From Cavenderia fasciculata (taxonomy: Eukaryota; Evosea; Eumycetozoa; Acytosteliales; Cavenderiaceae): a DNA stretch of 64,000 nt. Shown piece after piece: positions 10,965-24,338 of this stretch. Numbering within the stretch: position 1 is the first letter of the stretch; every line of letters starts with the position of its first letter. A program made the position numbers and the translations under genes. The notes beneath the pieces were generated by a model that was given only the letters and a program-made list of their open reading frames with translations, was not told the origin of the DNA and searched no databases. The DNA is taken from assembly GCF_000203815.1 (NCBI RefSeq), contig NW_004457737.1, positions 2,418,001-2,482,000 of the forward strand, read 5' to 3'.

Positions 10965-13314
10965 ATGGCAATCAAAGTAAAGAAAGGAACAAAGGGTGAT
11001 TCTGTCAACTATATCACCAGAAATGCTGCTTGTAGAAAGTTGGGTCTTTCTTTAAAGATGTTTAGGTATGCAATGCAAACAAACGAGAATAACATAAACA
11101 ACCTAAATAGAAACTTTATATTTACATTTACATTTATTACTCTTTACTTTACATATTATTATTATTATCATTGTCGTCGTTGTTTATAATTATTACAACT
11201 ACACAAACTACCTACAACCACTACAACTATTACATTACACATAATTTATTACTTTCCTTTTTTAAAAGAAAATTATGCATTCTTAAAGGAATTCATCCAC
11301 GTGACCCAAAGAAGAAGTTAAAGGGTAAGAACAAAACATACTACTTTACAAAGGACGTCAAGTTCCTTAGACACGACCCAATCATTTCGACACTTCGTGA
11401 ACGTAAGGCACTCTTTAAAAAGGAGAAAAAGTTACGTGAAAAGAAGCAAACAAAGACTTTGGAGTTACTCATTGCCCGTCGTCCACGTATTTCGATGGAC
11501 CACATTGTCAAGGAGCGTTATCCAACCTTTTCCGACGCCATTCGTGATCTCGACGATTGTCTCACACTCATCCATCTCTTTGCCTCGATGGACTCGTCGC
11601 CCAAGGTTCGTGAGCAACACATCATCACCTGCTCCACCTTGGCTCGTGAGTTCCAAATGTACATTGCCTCGTCCAACTCACTCCGTAAGGTGTTTGTCAC
11701 CGTCAAGGGTATCTACTACCAAGCCGAGATCATGGGCGAGACTGTCACCTGGCTCACTCCGATGAACTACCTCAACAAAAAGGAGAGAGACGTCGACTAT
11801 GGTATTATGATCAATTTCCTCGAGTTTTACGAGTGTCTCCTCAAGTTTGTCAACTACAGACTCTACACTTCCATCGGTCTCAAGTACCCACCCACCATCG
11901 ACCAAGATCAACTCGGCAACGGCAACAACTTGAGTGCCCTCATCACCGAGTCTGTCAACAAGGCCACCCCATCCACCAAGCCAGTCGCTGCCACCAAGAA
12001 AATGACTGCTGTAGAAATGGCTCAACAGGTATGAATATATTGGAAAATATTGATCTATTTTACAACAACTATACTTACTTTTTAATTATTATTTTTATGT
12101 TTTATGTTTATGTTTAGAGAAAAATCAACGCATTAAACAAAAAGGTTGGACAAGAAGAAGAGGAAGAAGAAGTAGAGGAAGAAGTAGAAGAGTTGGAAAT
12201 CAACGCTCAAGGTGTTTCCAAGGACTTTGAAGGTTTGGCAGCAGAGGGAGAAGAGGGAGACGCCACCGTTGCCCAATTACGTGACCCATCAAAGTTGTTC
12301 AAGGGATTAAAGTTCTTTGCCTCGAGAGAGTGTCCCATCGTCGCCTTGGAGTTTGTCATCAAGGCATTTGGTGGTGAGTTCTACTGGAACTTTATCAAGA
12401 ATGAAGAGGTGCCCGAGTTTATTACCCACGTCATCACCGAACGTACCGGTTTTGCCAAAAAGGACCTCTCCAAAGAATATATCCAACCACAATGGGTGTT
12501 TGATAGCATCAACAACAACATCCTCCTCAACTGCCAGGAATACGCTTTGGGTGTCGTCATGCCACCACATCTTTCACCATTTGTCGAATACAACGAAGAC
12601 AGCTACATCCCAGCCCGTAAGGCCATGCTCGACCAATTGATCAACCAAAAGGGCTTCGAGAGCGCCGTCATCAATATGGACGAACAAGACCAAGACATGG
12701 AAGACGACCAAGACGGAAAGAAGAACAACAAGAAGAGAAAATCAATGGACCAAGACGACGAACAAGACAGCGACGCCGAATCAGAAGACAGCGACAATGA
12801 CGAAGATGTCGCCGCCGCCCTCGAATCCAAATACATGAGTGAACTCCAACAAGAAAACCTCCAAATCTCAAGTAGCACCAAACCACAACAACAACAACAA
12901 CAACCAAAGAAGACAAAGAATAATAATACCAACAACAACAACAACACACAACAAACTCAAATCCAAGAATTAAAGGATAAGGTTACCCAAGATGAAAAGA
13001 CTCTTGGTTCAAAGCTTGCCAAGAAGAAGAAGCAAGCAGAACGTGAAGAATTAGAAATGGTCGAAAGAATGATGACCAAGAAGAACAAGGGATTGTATCA
13101 CTCTGTTAAAAATGAAGTTTCCAGACAAACCAACGAAAAGAAACGTCTTGAACACAAGAGAGGTTTGGTCGAGTCTGGTAAGAATGTAGATGGTGTCCAA
13201 AAGAAAAAGGCTGCCTCTGCTGCTGTCACCAAGAAGCCACAACAAAATACTCCAAATACTACCACCAAAAAGTCTGCCCCAGTTTCTCAAACCATAAAGA
13301 AATCTAAAAAATAA
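10965..13314 (+). CDS. pes1: Pescadillo homolog (PES1/Nop7), 60S ribosome biogenesis
   Basis: Exons join(10965..11065, 11269..12028, 12118..13314), 685 residues. Pescadillo is part of the PES1-BOP1-WDR12 complex that matures 27S/32S pre-rRNA in the nucleolus. The N-terminal pescadillo domain is clear: NYITRNAACRKLGLSLKMF, then across intron 1 RKLCILKGIHPRDPKKK, then the long conserved block to about residue 290. A BRCT domain follows at about 348-445 (LFKGLKFFASRECPIVALEF ... QWVFDSINNNILLNCQEY). The tail has Asp/Glu-rich, Asn/Gln-rich and Lys-rich stretches, ending in a basic AT-hook-free nucleolar-type tail. Intron 1 is 203 bases, long for this window. Exon 2 is richer in GC than its surroundings. 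Confidence 0.96.
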
Positions 13315-13419
13315 ATATGATTAATATAAATAATAATTTTTAAATCAATCAACCAAATGTTTTTATGAATAATAATAATAGGATAGATATATCTATTTAT
13401 TTATTTATTTTATAATTAT

Positions 13420-16400
13420 TTAAATAATTTGAACAAAATGACTTTCAGTTCTACCAAAAGTAGATGGAGTGTACATTTCTTCAATCTTTGAAGGTGGACA
13501 AATATAGTTTCCATAACATACTGCAGAGCAATTGTAGGTAAATGCGTATTCACCTGGATAGAGGGTATCGATAAAGATTTCGGCACCCTTGTCTCTGACG
13601 TTGGCATGGTCGTACCAATACTTCTTCCATGGAACTTGGTTGGTTGGCTCCAATCCAGCGGGTAATCTATCAGAGACCACTACAAACGAAGACAATTGGC
13701 GTACTTTGATGGTAAGTTGTACCTTTACCTTGGTACCACTCTTGATTTTGATGTTGTTTTGTGGGTCATAGACAACATCATCCTCTTTACCAAGAGCAAT
13801 GAATTTACGTTCAATGGTGATTCCACGATCGGTAACTGGTTTGTAGATTGGATTGGATGGTCCGTATTGGAAGGCAAGGGTGTGGAACAATGGTCCCTTT
13901 CCTTTCTTTTCGATAATGACATTACCTTGGTTCTTGATAAGAGTCTTCATTGGAATGAATCGACGATAGTTACTTTCGGCAGTCAACTCGGTTGGTGTTG
14001 GATCGGCAGTGCTATCATTGATAAAGATATTGGTCTTGATTTTGGATTCCAACAATTTCGAAGTTTCACAGTATCTATAGATGGCGTACAAACTAAAGGC
14101 ATTGTCTTGAGTATTGTACCATCCTCTTGTTCTTCTCATTGATTCCAATCCACTGATCAACTTTGGTACCAAATGATAGTTTGGATTGATGGCAAGCATC
14201 GACAAGATGAGGAACGCAGTACTTCTGGTTTCAGAATAGAATCTGTTGCAATCAACACTATCCAAATATGCCAAACTACCTGTAATCTTGATATGATCTT
14301 CAATCTCTCTTGTTACTTTACTAGAAGTTAAAATTGGCATCAAGAATACAAACTAAAATGAATGAATCAAAAATAAATAAATATTTTTAGTATAAAGTGT
14401 TCCAAATTTGGAATTGATTTGTGTTGGTTCGGGTTTACTTACGAATGACATGAATTTTGAAGGATCTGGATAAAGGTTCATACCCTTGTTGTAAAGTTGA
14501 TTGGCAAAGACAGTTACATTTTGAGCGCTTTTGTGGGCCAAGTAAGCAGCAAATGACTTGCAAATAAAGTAACTGATTCCTTCCTCTTTCATTTTCTTTT
14601 CATTAAAGGTAAGCAAAGATTTAACATAGGTTGCAAAGTTTTTCAATAAACTGGCAGGTACAGTTGCTCCCATTGATTTAAGTGTTGTCAATACCCAATA
14701 AGCATATAAATTAACATATTCATAGGACCTAAAAAAAAATAATATAAAATAAATTAATAAATAAATAAAACAAAGTTGGTTGATTTTTACTGGTTTTACT
14801 TACTTTGGACCATCCCAATATGAAAATACACCATCGCTCTTTAATCTCTTGTCTAAAAGGATAAACATTTCACGCAAGGATTCATCAATCTTTTCATCTG
14901 ATGGGATTGACTTGTCACCTTTTTGGAAGAGTTGTGGAACCTTTTTCAAGACGTAGAGTGATAACATCTTGCTACATAATTGTTCAGTGCATGCGTATTC
15001 ATAGTTTAATAAATATTCAATAGCTGGGGTGATCTTTGAAAGGTTGTTGGATGACATTTGGATTGTCAAACCTCCACTTTCTTGATCTAATTGTTCCCAA
15101 TTTGGAATATTCAGTGGGTATTGGGCAACATCCTTCTCCTTGGTAAGGATATGAGAGATAAGAGTAGACTCAAGACTGGTAGCAGAGTAGACTGGGAAGT
15201 CAAATTTGACGGCATCAGTAAATTCAGCCTTGACACCATGACTGTTGACTCTGCTACTTAGAATGGCTTGGAAGGAAGAGTTGGTATTTGGTACGATTGA
15301 TTTCACATTGCAAGGTACAACGATTCTTGATTGTGCTGGGATAACAGATTTGAATCCCTTGCTTGCAAGTGAACAGTTGTTTGATCTAAATGCAATACTA
15401 ACCTCGACGTCATAGTCGACAATGTTTTGAACGACAATTGGGAATATCGACTCGTCCATGTAATGGAGGAATCGTGGTGGAGATTGACGGATCATAACTG
15501 GAAGAGTACTGGTAAAGAACTCTTGGGTCTTACCAAACTTGTCGTTTGTCATTGCCAACGCCATCATACGGTACTTGGTCAAATTGTCTGGCAATACGTA
15601 TTTGAATCGTGCCACACCCTTTTCATCGGTATGCACGTTGGTTTCAAAAGTTGCTCTTGGACAGAAATTGTCTCTGACCTTGATCACCTTGGCAGCCAAC
15701 ATAAGATCTTCGCAATCGCTCTTTTCGTCGTCATCAGACCCACCAAACAATCTAAATACGAGGTTGATTGTAGTGTCAGTGGTGATCTTGTTTGACTCGA
15801 GTGTACCAGATTCCATTTGTTTGTTCAAGTGGAACAGACGTTGAGAAGAAGGTGGTAATCCATCACGATCCTGAACGACCTTTTGGATGTGTTCAATGGT
15901 GGTGCTAATTGGAATACCATCAAGACGAATGATACGACCTGAAAAGTAACGAATAGTGAGGTTGATGGATGAAGTAGGAACGGATGATGTTTTAACCACT
16001 TCGGTTGGCATTGAATATTGTGAGCATTCAGTGAGATAGAATGGTTGTAAATATTCATTGTTTCTAGTTGGATAGAAATTGATTGGATTCCAGTCATTGG
16101 CAGTTCTCTTGGACAATTGCAACAATGATTCGTCGGCAACAATCAAAGTGACCTCTGCATTTGGTACTGGCTTGCCATTGTGGTCCTTGACAATGACACC
16201 TACATTGTGGGTCTCTTTGGGAGTGGCAAACTTGGAGAATGGCTCAAATTCCACTGTCAATGTCTTGGTTTTTCTAGACACTGTAATGGTCTTTTCAACA
16301 TAACCATCGGTGAAACGTTGATGAGTTTTGTCCATATACTCAAATGACAGTACACCTTGGACAATACAACCAAACTTGACGGTTGGGAAATCCCTTTCAG

Positions 16401-19400
16401 TGATGGTGTGAGTTGTACGGAATACACCATCGACAATAGTGAATGGATCGGCTGTCAAGACAGTCTCTAGCTTTTGTCTAATCAAATAACCTCTGCCATT
16501 GTTGAGTTTGGTCTTTACCAAGATATCCAAAACATCACCAATTTCATAGTCTTTTGATCCTTCAATGGTCAATGATACCTCGGCCGATTTCTTTGATGCA
16601 AACTGACGACGTTGTTGTTCGGTGGTGATCTTTGGAACAGTATCGACATACTCTTTTTCGGCAGCTGTTTGTTGACCCAACACAAAGACAGTGTAGTTTT
16701 GGGAGGTACTGTGGATACCGAGATCGCTGACATGGTAGACTTCGATGGTATAGTGTCCACGATCATCAAATTTGTGGTTAAAGATGGATGGCACATCAGC
16801 GGTTGGTTGGTAGACTGTATCGAGGATAGTCTTTGATGGCATTTCTTCTTCATCCACTCCATTCATCCATGGGACCATTTTAACGAGGAAATGGATCTTT
16901 CCATCTTGAATTTGTTTGCCAGACGATGACAGTACCATAGCCTTGATCGACAACTCTTCATCGATATTGTAGATCTTTTTGGGAGCAGATACACCAAGGT
17001 AGACAGAGTCGTCGAGCACTGTAAAACTTTGTGAAAATGTCTCTGATCGGTTGGTCATATCCAACATCTCTGCCTTGACATTGACATTGAGACATCTGTT
17101 CATTTGAGAGAATGCAAGACGGAGTTGGTGACGACCAGATGGATTACGACGAGACACGTATTCAAACGACTTAAAGTCTACATTCAACTTGTTTGATGGC
17201 GCTGTTTGAATAGAGTATCCGTCTGGCATGCAGAGTGGACTAGTCTCTGATACATCAACCCTCCAATTGACCATTGTGTTTGCCAAAATCTCAGATGTGA
17301 ATGCTCTGCCAAATGCTTCGACGAAAAAGGCATCACCTCCTTGAACCACCTTTCTGAGTAGACCTTGGTTGGTAGATCCTTGGAAATGACGACTCTTGAC
17401 GTCAAAGTCAACTTCAAACTCTTTACGCTTGCATTCCAAAACACTAATGTTCATTTCATGAGTGTGTAAATCGTCATTGGTCTTCATTGTCAACTTACAG
17501 TCACCCAAGTTAATATCTTCGGGCAACTTGAAAGAGATGTGGAAACTACCCAAATAGTTGAGTTTGACGGTTGTGTTTTTATAGAATTCCTTGCGTCTAG
17601 TGTCTACCAATGTATAGGTTATCGATGAAATAGAGTTGTCACCAAAGTATTCAAGAGGTGTTTCAATTCCATCTTCATTGTAGATACGAATGATACCCTT
17701 GATGTTGACAGTATCGGTTGGACGGTAGACACCGAGATCATTGATGACATTCCAAGCGAGTTTATTTGATGCCGACTTGACAGCATTGTGGTACGACACC
17801 ATACAAGTATACGATCTCTTGTCAGTCTTGGTGGTAGCAGCAACCATGTCAAATGCCTTCTTTCGTTCAATCGATGCGAATCCATCCTTACCAAGACCAC
17901 TGCTAACTGGGACGGCAGATGTCAAGTAGGTTTCAATCAATGGATAGGGGACTGGTGCATTTTTAATGACATCGGTCACTTGAACAAGAACATTGGCACT
18001 AGTGGCTTGGATTGAAATTGACAATGGTGTGTATTGGAGCACTTGTCCGACTCTAACCTCCTTTTCTTGATCGGTAAATGTAAAGAACAAGAGTGATTCG
18101 GTGGCCAAAGTAGGAGTGTTGGCTCCAAAGAACTCGGTCAAATCAATTACAGTCTCCGTTCTTTGTTTGACCTCTCTTTGAACGTTTACAGACTGTGACT
18201 TTAATGGTATCAGACCAAGTGATTGAAAGTCTTCTCCTATAGTTGACTCAAATGAATAGAGTTGTGAAAGGGCAACCTTGATATTCATAAATCTCTTTAA
18301 TTCATGAGGAAGAATTCTATAAGATCTAACAGTTAATTTTGATAATCCTTTTGTAAACAATGTAATCATTGGTCTAAAAGAAAATAAAAGAAAAAAAAAA
18401 AAGAAAATTAATATTAATATTCAACAAATTGAATATATATATATCTTTAACATACGGTACTAAAGGATCAAGATTATAACTATAATGGAAAGATGTTGAT
18501 TGTTGGAAATGGATTTCAGCCTTTTCAGCTGGAGTCTTTAATTCCAAAATGGTGCTTGGAAGGAAATCTCCATCACAACTTTCAATACCATCCAAATATA
18601 ATTTGTATCTAGTTGATGGTACGAAATTTGCTTCGATATTCATACTGGTACCATAGGTTTTGACAGCAGTGATTACAGCTGGAGGAATAAAACGGATCTT
18701 GCTCTCCAACTCTTCAGGTGTAATCTGAGTCACATGGATTGGTTTGGGTGTTCTAGTTAGCACAACAATACAATTGGAAACAGTTGGTTGAGTTTTAGAA
18801 TCAAATCCTGCTGAAAATAATTTTGGTGACTAAAATAATAAAGAAGAAGAAGAAGTGTTAATCGAAATAATTCTTTTGGATTGATTTTTTGTTTCATACT
18901 TGATAAGTTAATTTAGTTTTTGTTAAAGTTGAAAGTGAACCTTCAATACTCTTGAGACCAGGTTTGAAAGAGACAATGTAGGTAGTTTGAAGTTTGAATG
19001 AACCTTTGATCTTGAGATAGACGATTTTAGGATTTGCTTTGATTGGTTCGTCCTTTGGGTTTTCTGGCTTTGGTTTGAATGTGGTACTTAAATCTGGATG
19101 TTCCCATGCAAGAAATTCATAGGAAAACTTTTTGCGATCTTGATCCTTGATGGAGATGAGTTTGGCAAGATCTTGAGTGATTGGGTCGACCGGTTGTGAG
19201 AATTGAATAGAGAATTGTGGTTCCTTGAGTCCATCACATCTCAACTGAACAGGAGTATTGGTGACAGTGTCAAAGACCCAAAACTTGTTCTTGGTCAACT
19301 CCTCGTCAAACTCTACATCGGGATAACCACTTGGATCAAAGGTGACAGTGTAGGGTGTCGAGCCTGGGAACAACCCATATGAACCCTTTTGATAGACACA

Positions 19401-20474
19401 GGTGACACCATCCATCCATTTCCAACTGGCTCCTTCAACCTCTGGTGAGATTTTGAATGGAACCGTCATCTTTGAAATATCGTCAAAAATTGGGATAAAA
19501 GGACGGCTAAAGACAAATTGTACACGAGAGACATTGACATTGGAGCCGACTGGAGTGGCTGTGAGAATGTCGACTGGTGGGAATGAGACTTCTGGTCGCT
19601 TGACCTGTTGCTCGAGTGACATCTTGTCCAATTGAAGTGCCAAGTCTTTGTCAGTAACGGCTGGCTGCTCACCCTTTTTCGGCTTGGCAATCTTGGGTGG
19701 CTTCTCTTTGGTACACTTGTACAACTGAGAGTTGAGTGGCACATTGTTGGGTGTCTTGAGCTCTGTGTCAGACTCTAACGTTGGTACACGCACAAGTAAA
19801 TCAGATACCTCTTGATCGGACAATGGTGCAAGTGGATTGAATGGATTCGAGAATGAATCGTTTGCTTGGTCATTAAGAGACAAGATATAAGATACAATCG
19901 GTGTTGGAGGTTCAACTACCACATCAACATCTGTCTTGTCACTGTGACTTTCAGGTACACGTGAGAATGCACTGTAAAGCTTGTCAGAGTTTGACTCACC
20001 AGCTACGGACTGATAGTGATTTCTAGCTTTACTCTCTTCTTGTTGTAATGGGTCAATAAAGACAGGTGAGACTGTCACCAATAAAGTATGACCATCTTGA
20101 ATACTATTCTCTGCCAACGTTGAATAGTTTTCTAATTGTTTACCACCAAACAATATTCTTATTTGGTATGGATGAATTAATGTATTCTCATGTTGTTGTT
20201 GTTGTTGTTTTTGTTTATTATTATTATTTACACTACTATTATTATTACTACTACAATCAACATCCATCTTATCAGATGAAGATGATGAACATTTACTATT
20301 TACATTTGTTTCTGTGATATAATCTGTATCATCAGCAAACAGTGTCGAAGGTGTTGGGAGATAGTCAGAGTGCTTTCTAAACAACTCGACCTTGATACTA
20401 TCGATTGTAGCATCTTTTGATACTTCATCAAATGAAGTCTTGTAATTGTTTGTGGCTAAAAGATTAATTTTCAT
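13420..20474 (-). CDS. Bacterial-type alpha-2-macroglobulin with two ubiquitin-like domains
   Basis: Exons complement(join(13420..14352, 14443..14728, 14804..18373, 18456..18829, 18900..20474)), about 2245 residues. The start (MKINLLATNN) has no signal peptide. The N-terminus is a ubiquitin-like fold whose two halves are split by about 60 residues of Ser/Asn/Gln repeats (second half: IRILFGGKQLENYSTL). Residues of about 300-520 match the N-terminal domain of bacterial YfaS-type A2M (GASWKWMDGVTCVYQKG). Macroglobulin domains follow. At residues 1453-1528 lies a second ubiquitin-like domain of 76 residues, starting INLTIRYFSG and ending LVFRLFGG. The core resumes at VRDNFCPRATFETNV and LPDNLTKYRMMALAM. 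The thioester motif CTEQ is intact at Cys1778 (preceded by Ala, not the usual Gly). The C-terminus has the family signature (PPSKIEEMYTPSTFGRTES). The likely role is protease trapping or binding to foreign surfaces; the cell location is unclear without a signal peptide. Confidence 0.9.
15739..15966 (-). other. Embedded ubiquitin-like domain in the A2M protein
   Basis: These 228 bases encode exactly 76 residues, the length of ubiquitin. By eye they align to ubiquitin along the whole length with one inserted and one missing residue: QDRDGLPPSSQRLF against QDKEGIPPDQQRLI, NKQMESGTLESNKI against GKQLEDGRTLSDYNI, and NLVFRLFGG against LHLVLRLRGG. A Lys corresponds to ubiquitin Lys48. An acidic run (SDDDEKSDCED) follows the Gly-Gly. 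Confidence 0.9.
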
Positions 20475-20858
20475 TTTTAAAAGAAGAAGTAGAAGATAAT
20501 TGAATAGATGATATGATAAACGATGAGATGATAACAAGTATATAAAGATACACAAACAAACAAATATTTAGTGCACTAAATGCTAACCTTGAATTGACAA
20601 GTTGCAAATATGATGACTTGGCGTGACTGGGTGGCGGTAGACTTGGGAATCAGCCAAGATAAAATAAGAATTTTCCAAGAATCATGATTATTTCATTTTG
20701 ATGGAGATAATTAGAGACCACTCCGTTTGTTTGTTTGCGGATATATTCAATACACTAGGATCCTCTGATTTGAGGTCAAATTTCCTCAATAAATAAATAA
20801 ATAGAATAACAAGTTGTTTTGTTTTGTTGTGAATAAGGTTCATCTCTCCAATTAAGAA
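20475..20858. other. Intergenic region, no gene seen
   Basis: This is the A2M upstream region and the EXO1 3' flank (both genes minus strand). It is AT-rich with no credible open frame or RNA gene. Confidence 0.5.
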
Positions 20859-23800
20859 TTAAGGAGAAGTGTTTGTATTGACAAGTGATTCTTTGTATCT
20901 TTGTGAAAGTATACCTTTCCAACTTGGAGTACCCAATGAAAAACCTGGAATTAAAAATAAATAATTTAAATGGAAGTAGGTGTGAGTAAATGGAAGTAGG
21001 TGGATCAGATGATAATAATGAGAGTATAAAATATAATATATTATAAACACTTACTTGGTGTAACTGGAGACCCCATGACCAATGAACTGGAACCATTACT
21101 AAAATATTTTGAAAAGATTTCCTCTGATGTGCTTCCAACCTTTTTACCACTTGAACCATTGCTGTTGATACTACTATTGTTGGTGCTAGTGTCATCCATG
21201 TTTTTTGTTGGTGTGCTGATATTCGTTGATGATGGTGGCGGTGCTGTTGGTGATAAAAAGGGTGATACCAAGTCTTCTTCTGATAAGAAACTAATATTAC
21301 TATTATTATTATTATTGTTACTAGTATTATTAATATTACTGCCAAAACTACTAAAAAGACTCCCTGAATTATTAATACTATTAAAACTATTATTATTAAT
21401 ATTAATATTACTATTATTGTTATTATTATTTATCTTTGGAATTGGAGTTACTGGGAAGTTAATATTATTATTATCCAATATTTCACTATTATCATTTGAA
21501 TTATCACCAAATAGATTTCCAACTTCCCTCGATGAATTATTACTACTACTATTATTTGATAAATATAATAATGAATTATTATTATTATTATTATTGTTGT
21601 TGTTGTTGTTCATGTTATGTTGAATAGTATGGCTACTATTGAAATAATTGCTGTTTTGATTGTTATTGTTAAAATAGGGAGTAGTTGTAACTGCTGAAGG
21701 AGTACTAGCAGCTTCTGTGGTATTATATCTATTTGGACTTGGTGGAGGTGTTTCTCTGACTTGATCGTCATCATCGTCATATTCATCATCGTCATGTTCT
21801 TGATGTTGTCGTTGTTGTTGTATTATATCTGTTGGTTTAAAATTTAAATTGTTGTTCCTATTATAATTGTTATTATTATTGTTGTTGATTTGGTTGATTT
21901 GATTATTGCTGGTGTTCAGGATGTTATTTTGTTTTGTTTGTGTAAAGAATGGTGATTCTGGTGTTGGTGGAGGTGTCATCAATTCATAATAATCGCTTCG
22001 TGTCTTTTTGATGTTTGGTGATTGGAAAGAAGATCCATTATCTTTTCTTTTGTTGTCCACTAATCCATTCATCATCATTGTATTATTATTAAAGTAATTG
22101 ATACCATTGTTATTATTGTTGTTGATTGGACTTGGTTGACTGTGAAAATTTAATTTTGATTTGCCTCTGTTTAAACCTCCAGGAGTAGTATTGCTGTTGT
22201 TATTATTACTCGATGAGAATTGACTTGATTGATTATTATAAAGTGATGGTTGACTAATTGAATTGGTATGTACAAGGGTGGAGGAGGTCGAAGAAGATGA
22301 GGTCGAAGACAATAATATACTTTGTTTTCTTTGACCTCTATAAAAAAATTGATCAAATTGGTCCATGCTTACACGATCATCTGATACTAAACTTGATTTT
22401 TTAAATATTTTTTGGTTACTATTATTATTTCCAAAACCATTGTTGTTGTTGTTGCTATTATTGCTACTATTACTTAATAATGAGAATTCATCCACTAAAT
22501 CCCCATTATTATAATTATTATTGTTATATTCATCTGACCATTTTGATTCATATGAATTGGTAGGTGAAGGTATAAAATTGCCTCCAGGTGTTGTCGCAGT
22601 TTCTTGTTCATTAAAATCAAATTCAAATGAATTATTTTCTGTATCACTGTCTAGAACAAAAGGATCATCGTTGTTGTCATCATCATCTTGATTGATTGGA
22701 GAATTACTATCTTTTGTTTTTGTGATAATGTCAAAGTATTGATCGATTCTATTTGCTTTGAAAATAAATCCACCTGTTCCACCATCTCCAGATGATTTTG
22801 TTTTGCCATTCGATAAAGAATTCCTATGATTATTATTATTGTAGTTGTTATTATTATTATTTTGATTATTGAATGTTGAAACGACAGAAGTCTTTGGTTG
22901 AGGTTTAAAAGCTGATGAATAGGGAACATTTTTCTGTTGATTTGGTTCAAACACCTGTCTTGTGACAGGACATATGACGCCAGTTGCTATTTTCTCGACA
23001 ATCTCATTTTCAATACATTCTCCTAGGAAATCCATATTGGTTCCTACATTTTCCTCGTCCAATGGGGAAAAGTGAACCATTGTTTTCGAGACTGGATCAT
23101 ATACTCGTGCATGTCGAAATGTTAAATCTGCCTTGTAAAATGAACCAACATATTCTTCTGTTAATCTTTTTGTACCTTTTAAATATTTAAATATCTAAAA
23201 ATAGTTAATATAAATTTGAGTCTCAAAAGAAGTATTCATATATCATATATTTACCTTTTCAATTTCCTTATATTCTTTAAAAAGTTTATAAGATGTTTTA
23301 ATACCCATTCCATGTAGAGAAGGTAAATAATCACATCCAGCCAAGATACACATTTGCCTCAACATGGTAAGATTGAAATTACCAAAATCCAATCCATTAC
23401 TCTTGCACGAACATATATTCTCACTTTTAATCTCTTCACAATATCCTTCTTTATTCATCTTGAATAATACCTAAATAGATAGATAATTATATATAAATAT
23501 TAGTATCTCCCCAATGATTAATCTCCAGTGATATGATGTGTTGAAATGACCATACAGTAGGAGTACCATAAGCAATTAAATCAGAATCTTCTGTAAGAAT
23601 AGCATCGACTTGATTGGTGACAGCCAAGTAAGCCAATTGAGCATCAGCTTCATAAGGTGCAACCACATACTCTATACCTAAACGTCTCAACTCTTTGATC
23701 AAATTGAATGCCATCAATGTTGTGACATCAACCGCCTTTTGGAAACATTTATTTGCTTCTGCTCTATTACCTTCCAACAAGTATGCATTTGCCTTTTCTT

Positions 23801-24178
23801 TATATTGTTGTCTTTTACTACAAGATAGATATCGTTAAGTTAGAGATGATCTGTCGACAGAAGGTATATATCTCTATCATGTCTGTGTTGTACATACGAT
23901 CTTCTATCATCTTCAGTTCCTCTTTTATTTGGTAATGGACCACCATCAAATACAATGACAGGTATGACTTTGTGACTCTTCATCATTGATATTAGATTGA
24001 GACAATACTGCAGATACCTTGTTGTCGGTATACCCTGACACAACTCTTGACTGCATGAATAGACAGCCTTGTGCAACCAGCAGTAGCCATCGACAGCTAC
24101 TCTTTTGTTGGCATAGTCTTTGATATGAATATTTCTCTTTATCGGGGACAACAATGGTAACAGCCCAGTTATCCCCAT
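20859..24178 (-). CDS. exo1: Exonuclease 1 (EXO1), FEN1/XPG-family nuclease
   Basis: Exons complement(join(20859..20944, 21055..23194, 23255..23470, 23556..23817, 23898..24178)), 994 residues. EXO1 is a 5'-3' exonuclease and flap nuclease in mismatch repair, double-strand-break resection and meiosis. The N-terminal nuclease block begins [10 protein letters not shown] and includes [10 protein letters not shown]. The internal nuclease block has [18 protein letters not shown] and [12 protein letters not shown], carrying the metal-binding Asp/Glu residues. The helix-three-turn-helix follows ([19 protein letters not shown]). Past about residue 330 the protein becomes Asn-rich with runs over 10 residues and no recognised domain. 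A final 86-base exon adds [20 protein letters not shown], denser and non-repetitive. Intron donors are GTATGT, GTATGG, GTAAAT and GTAAGT. Confidence 0.95.
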
Positions 24179-24297
24179 TTATGTATGTATGTATGTTTAT
24201 GTTACTACTCGTCTATCGATCGTTTGTCGTCATCCATCTATTATCTCTCTTTACTGTAGTTTATTATATTTCTATTATTCTAATATTTTATTGGTCA

Positions 24298-24338
<41 letters not shown>

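Noticed and set aside
10800-11189. Frame overlapping the Pescadillo start
   Set aside because: It is the Pescadillo leader plus first exon running into the intron; the true start is the ATG at 10965.
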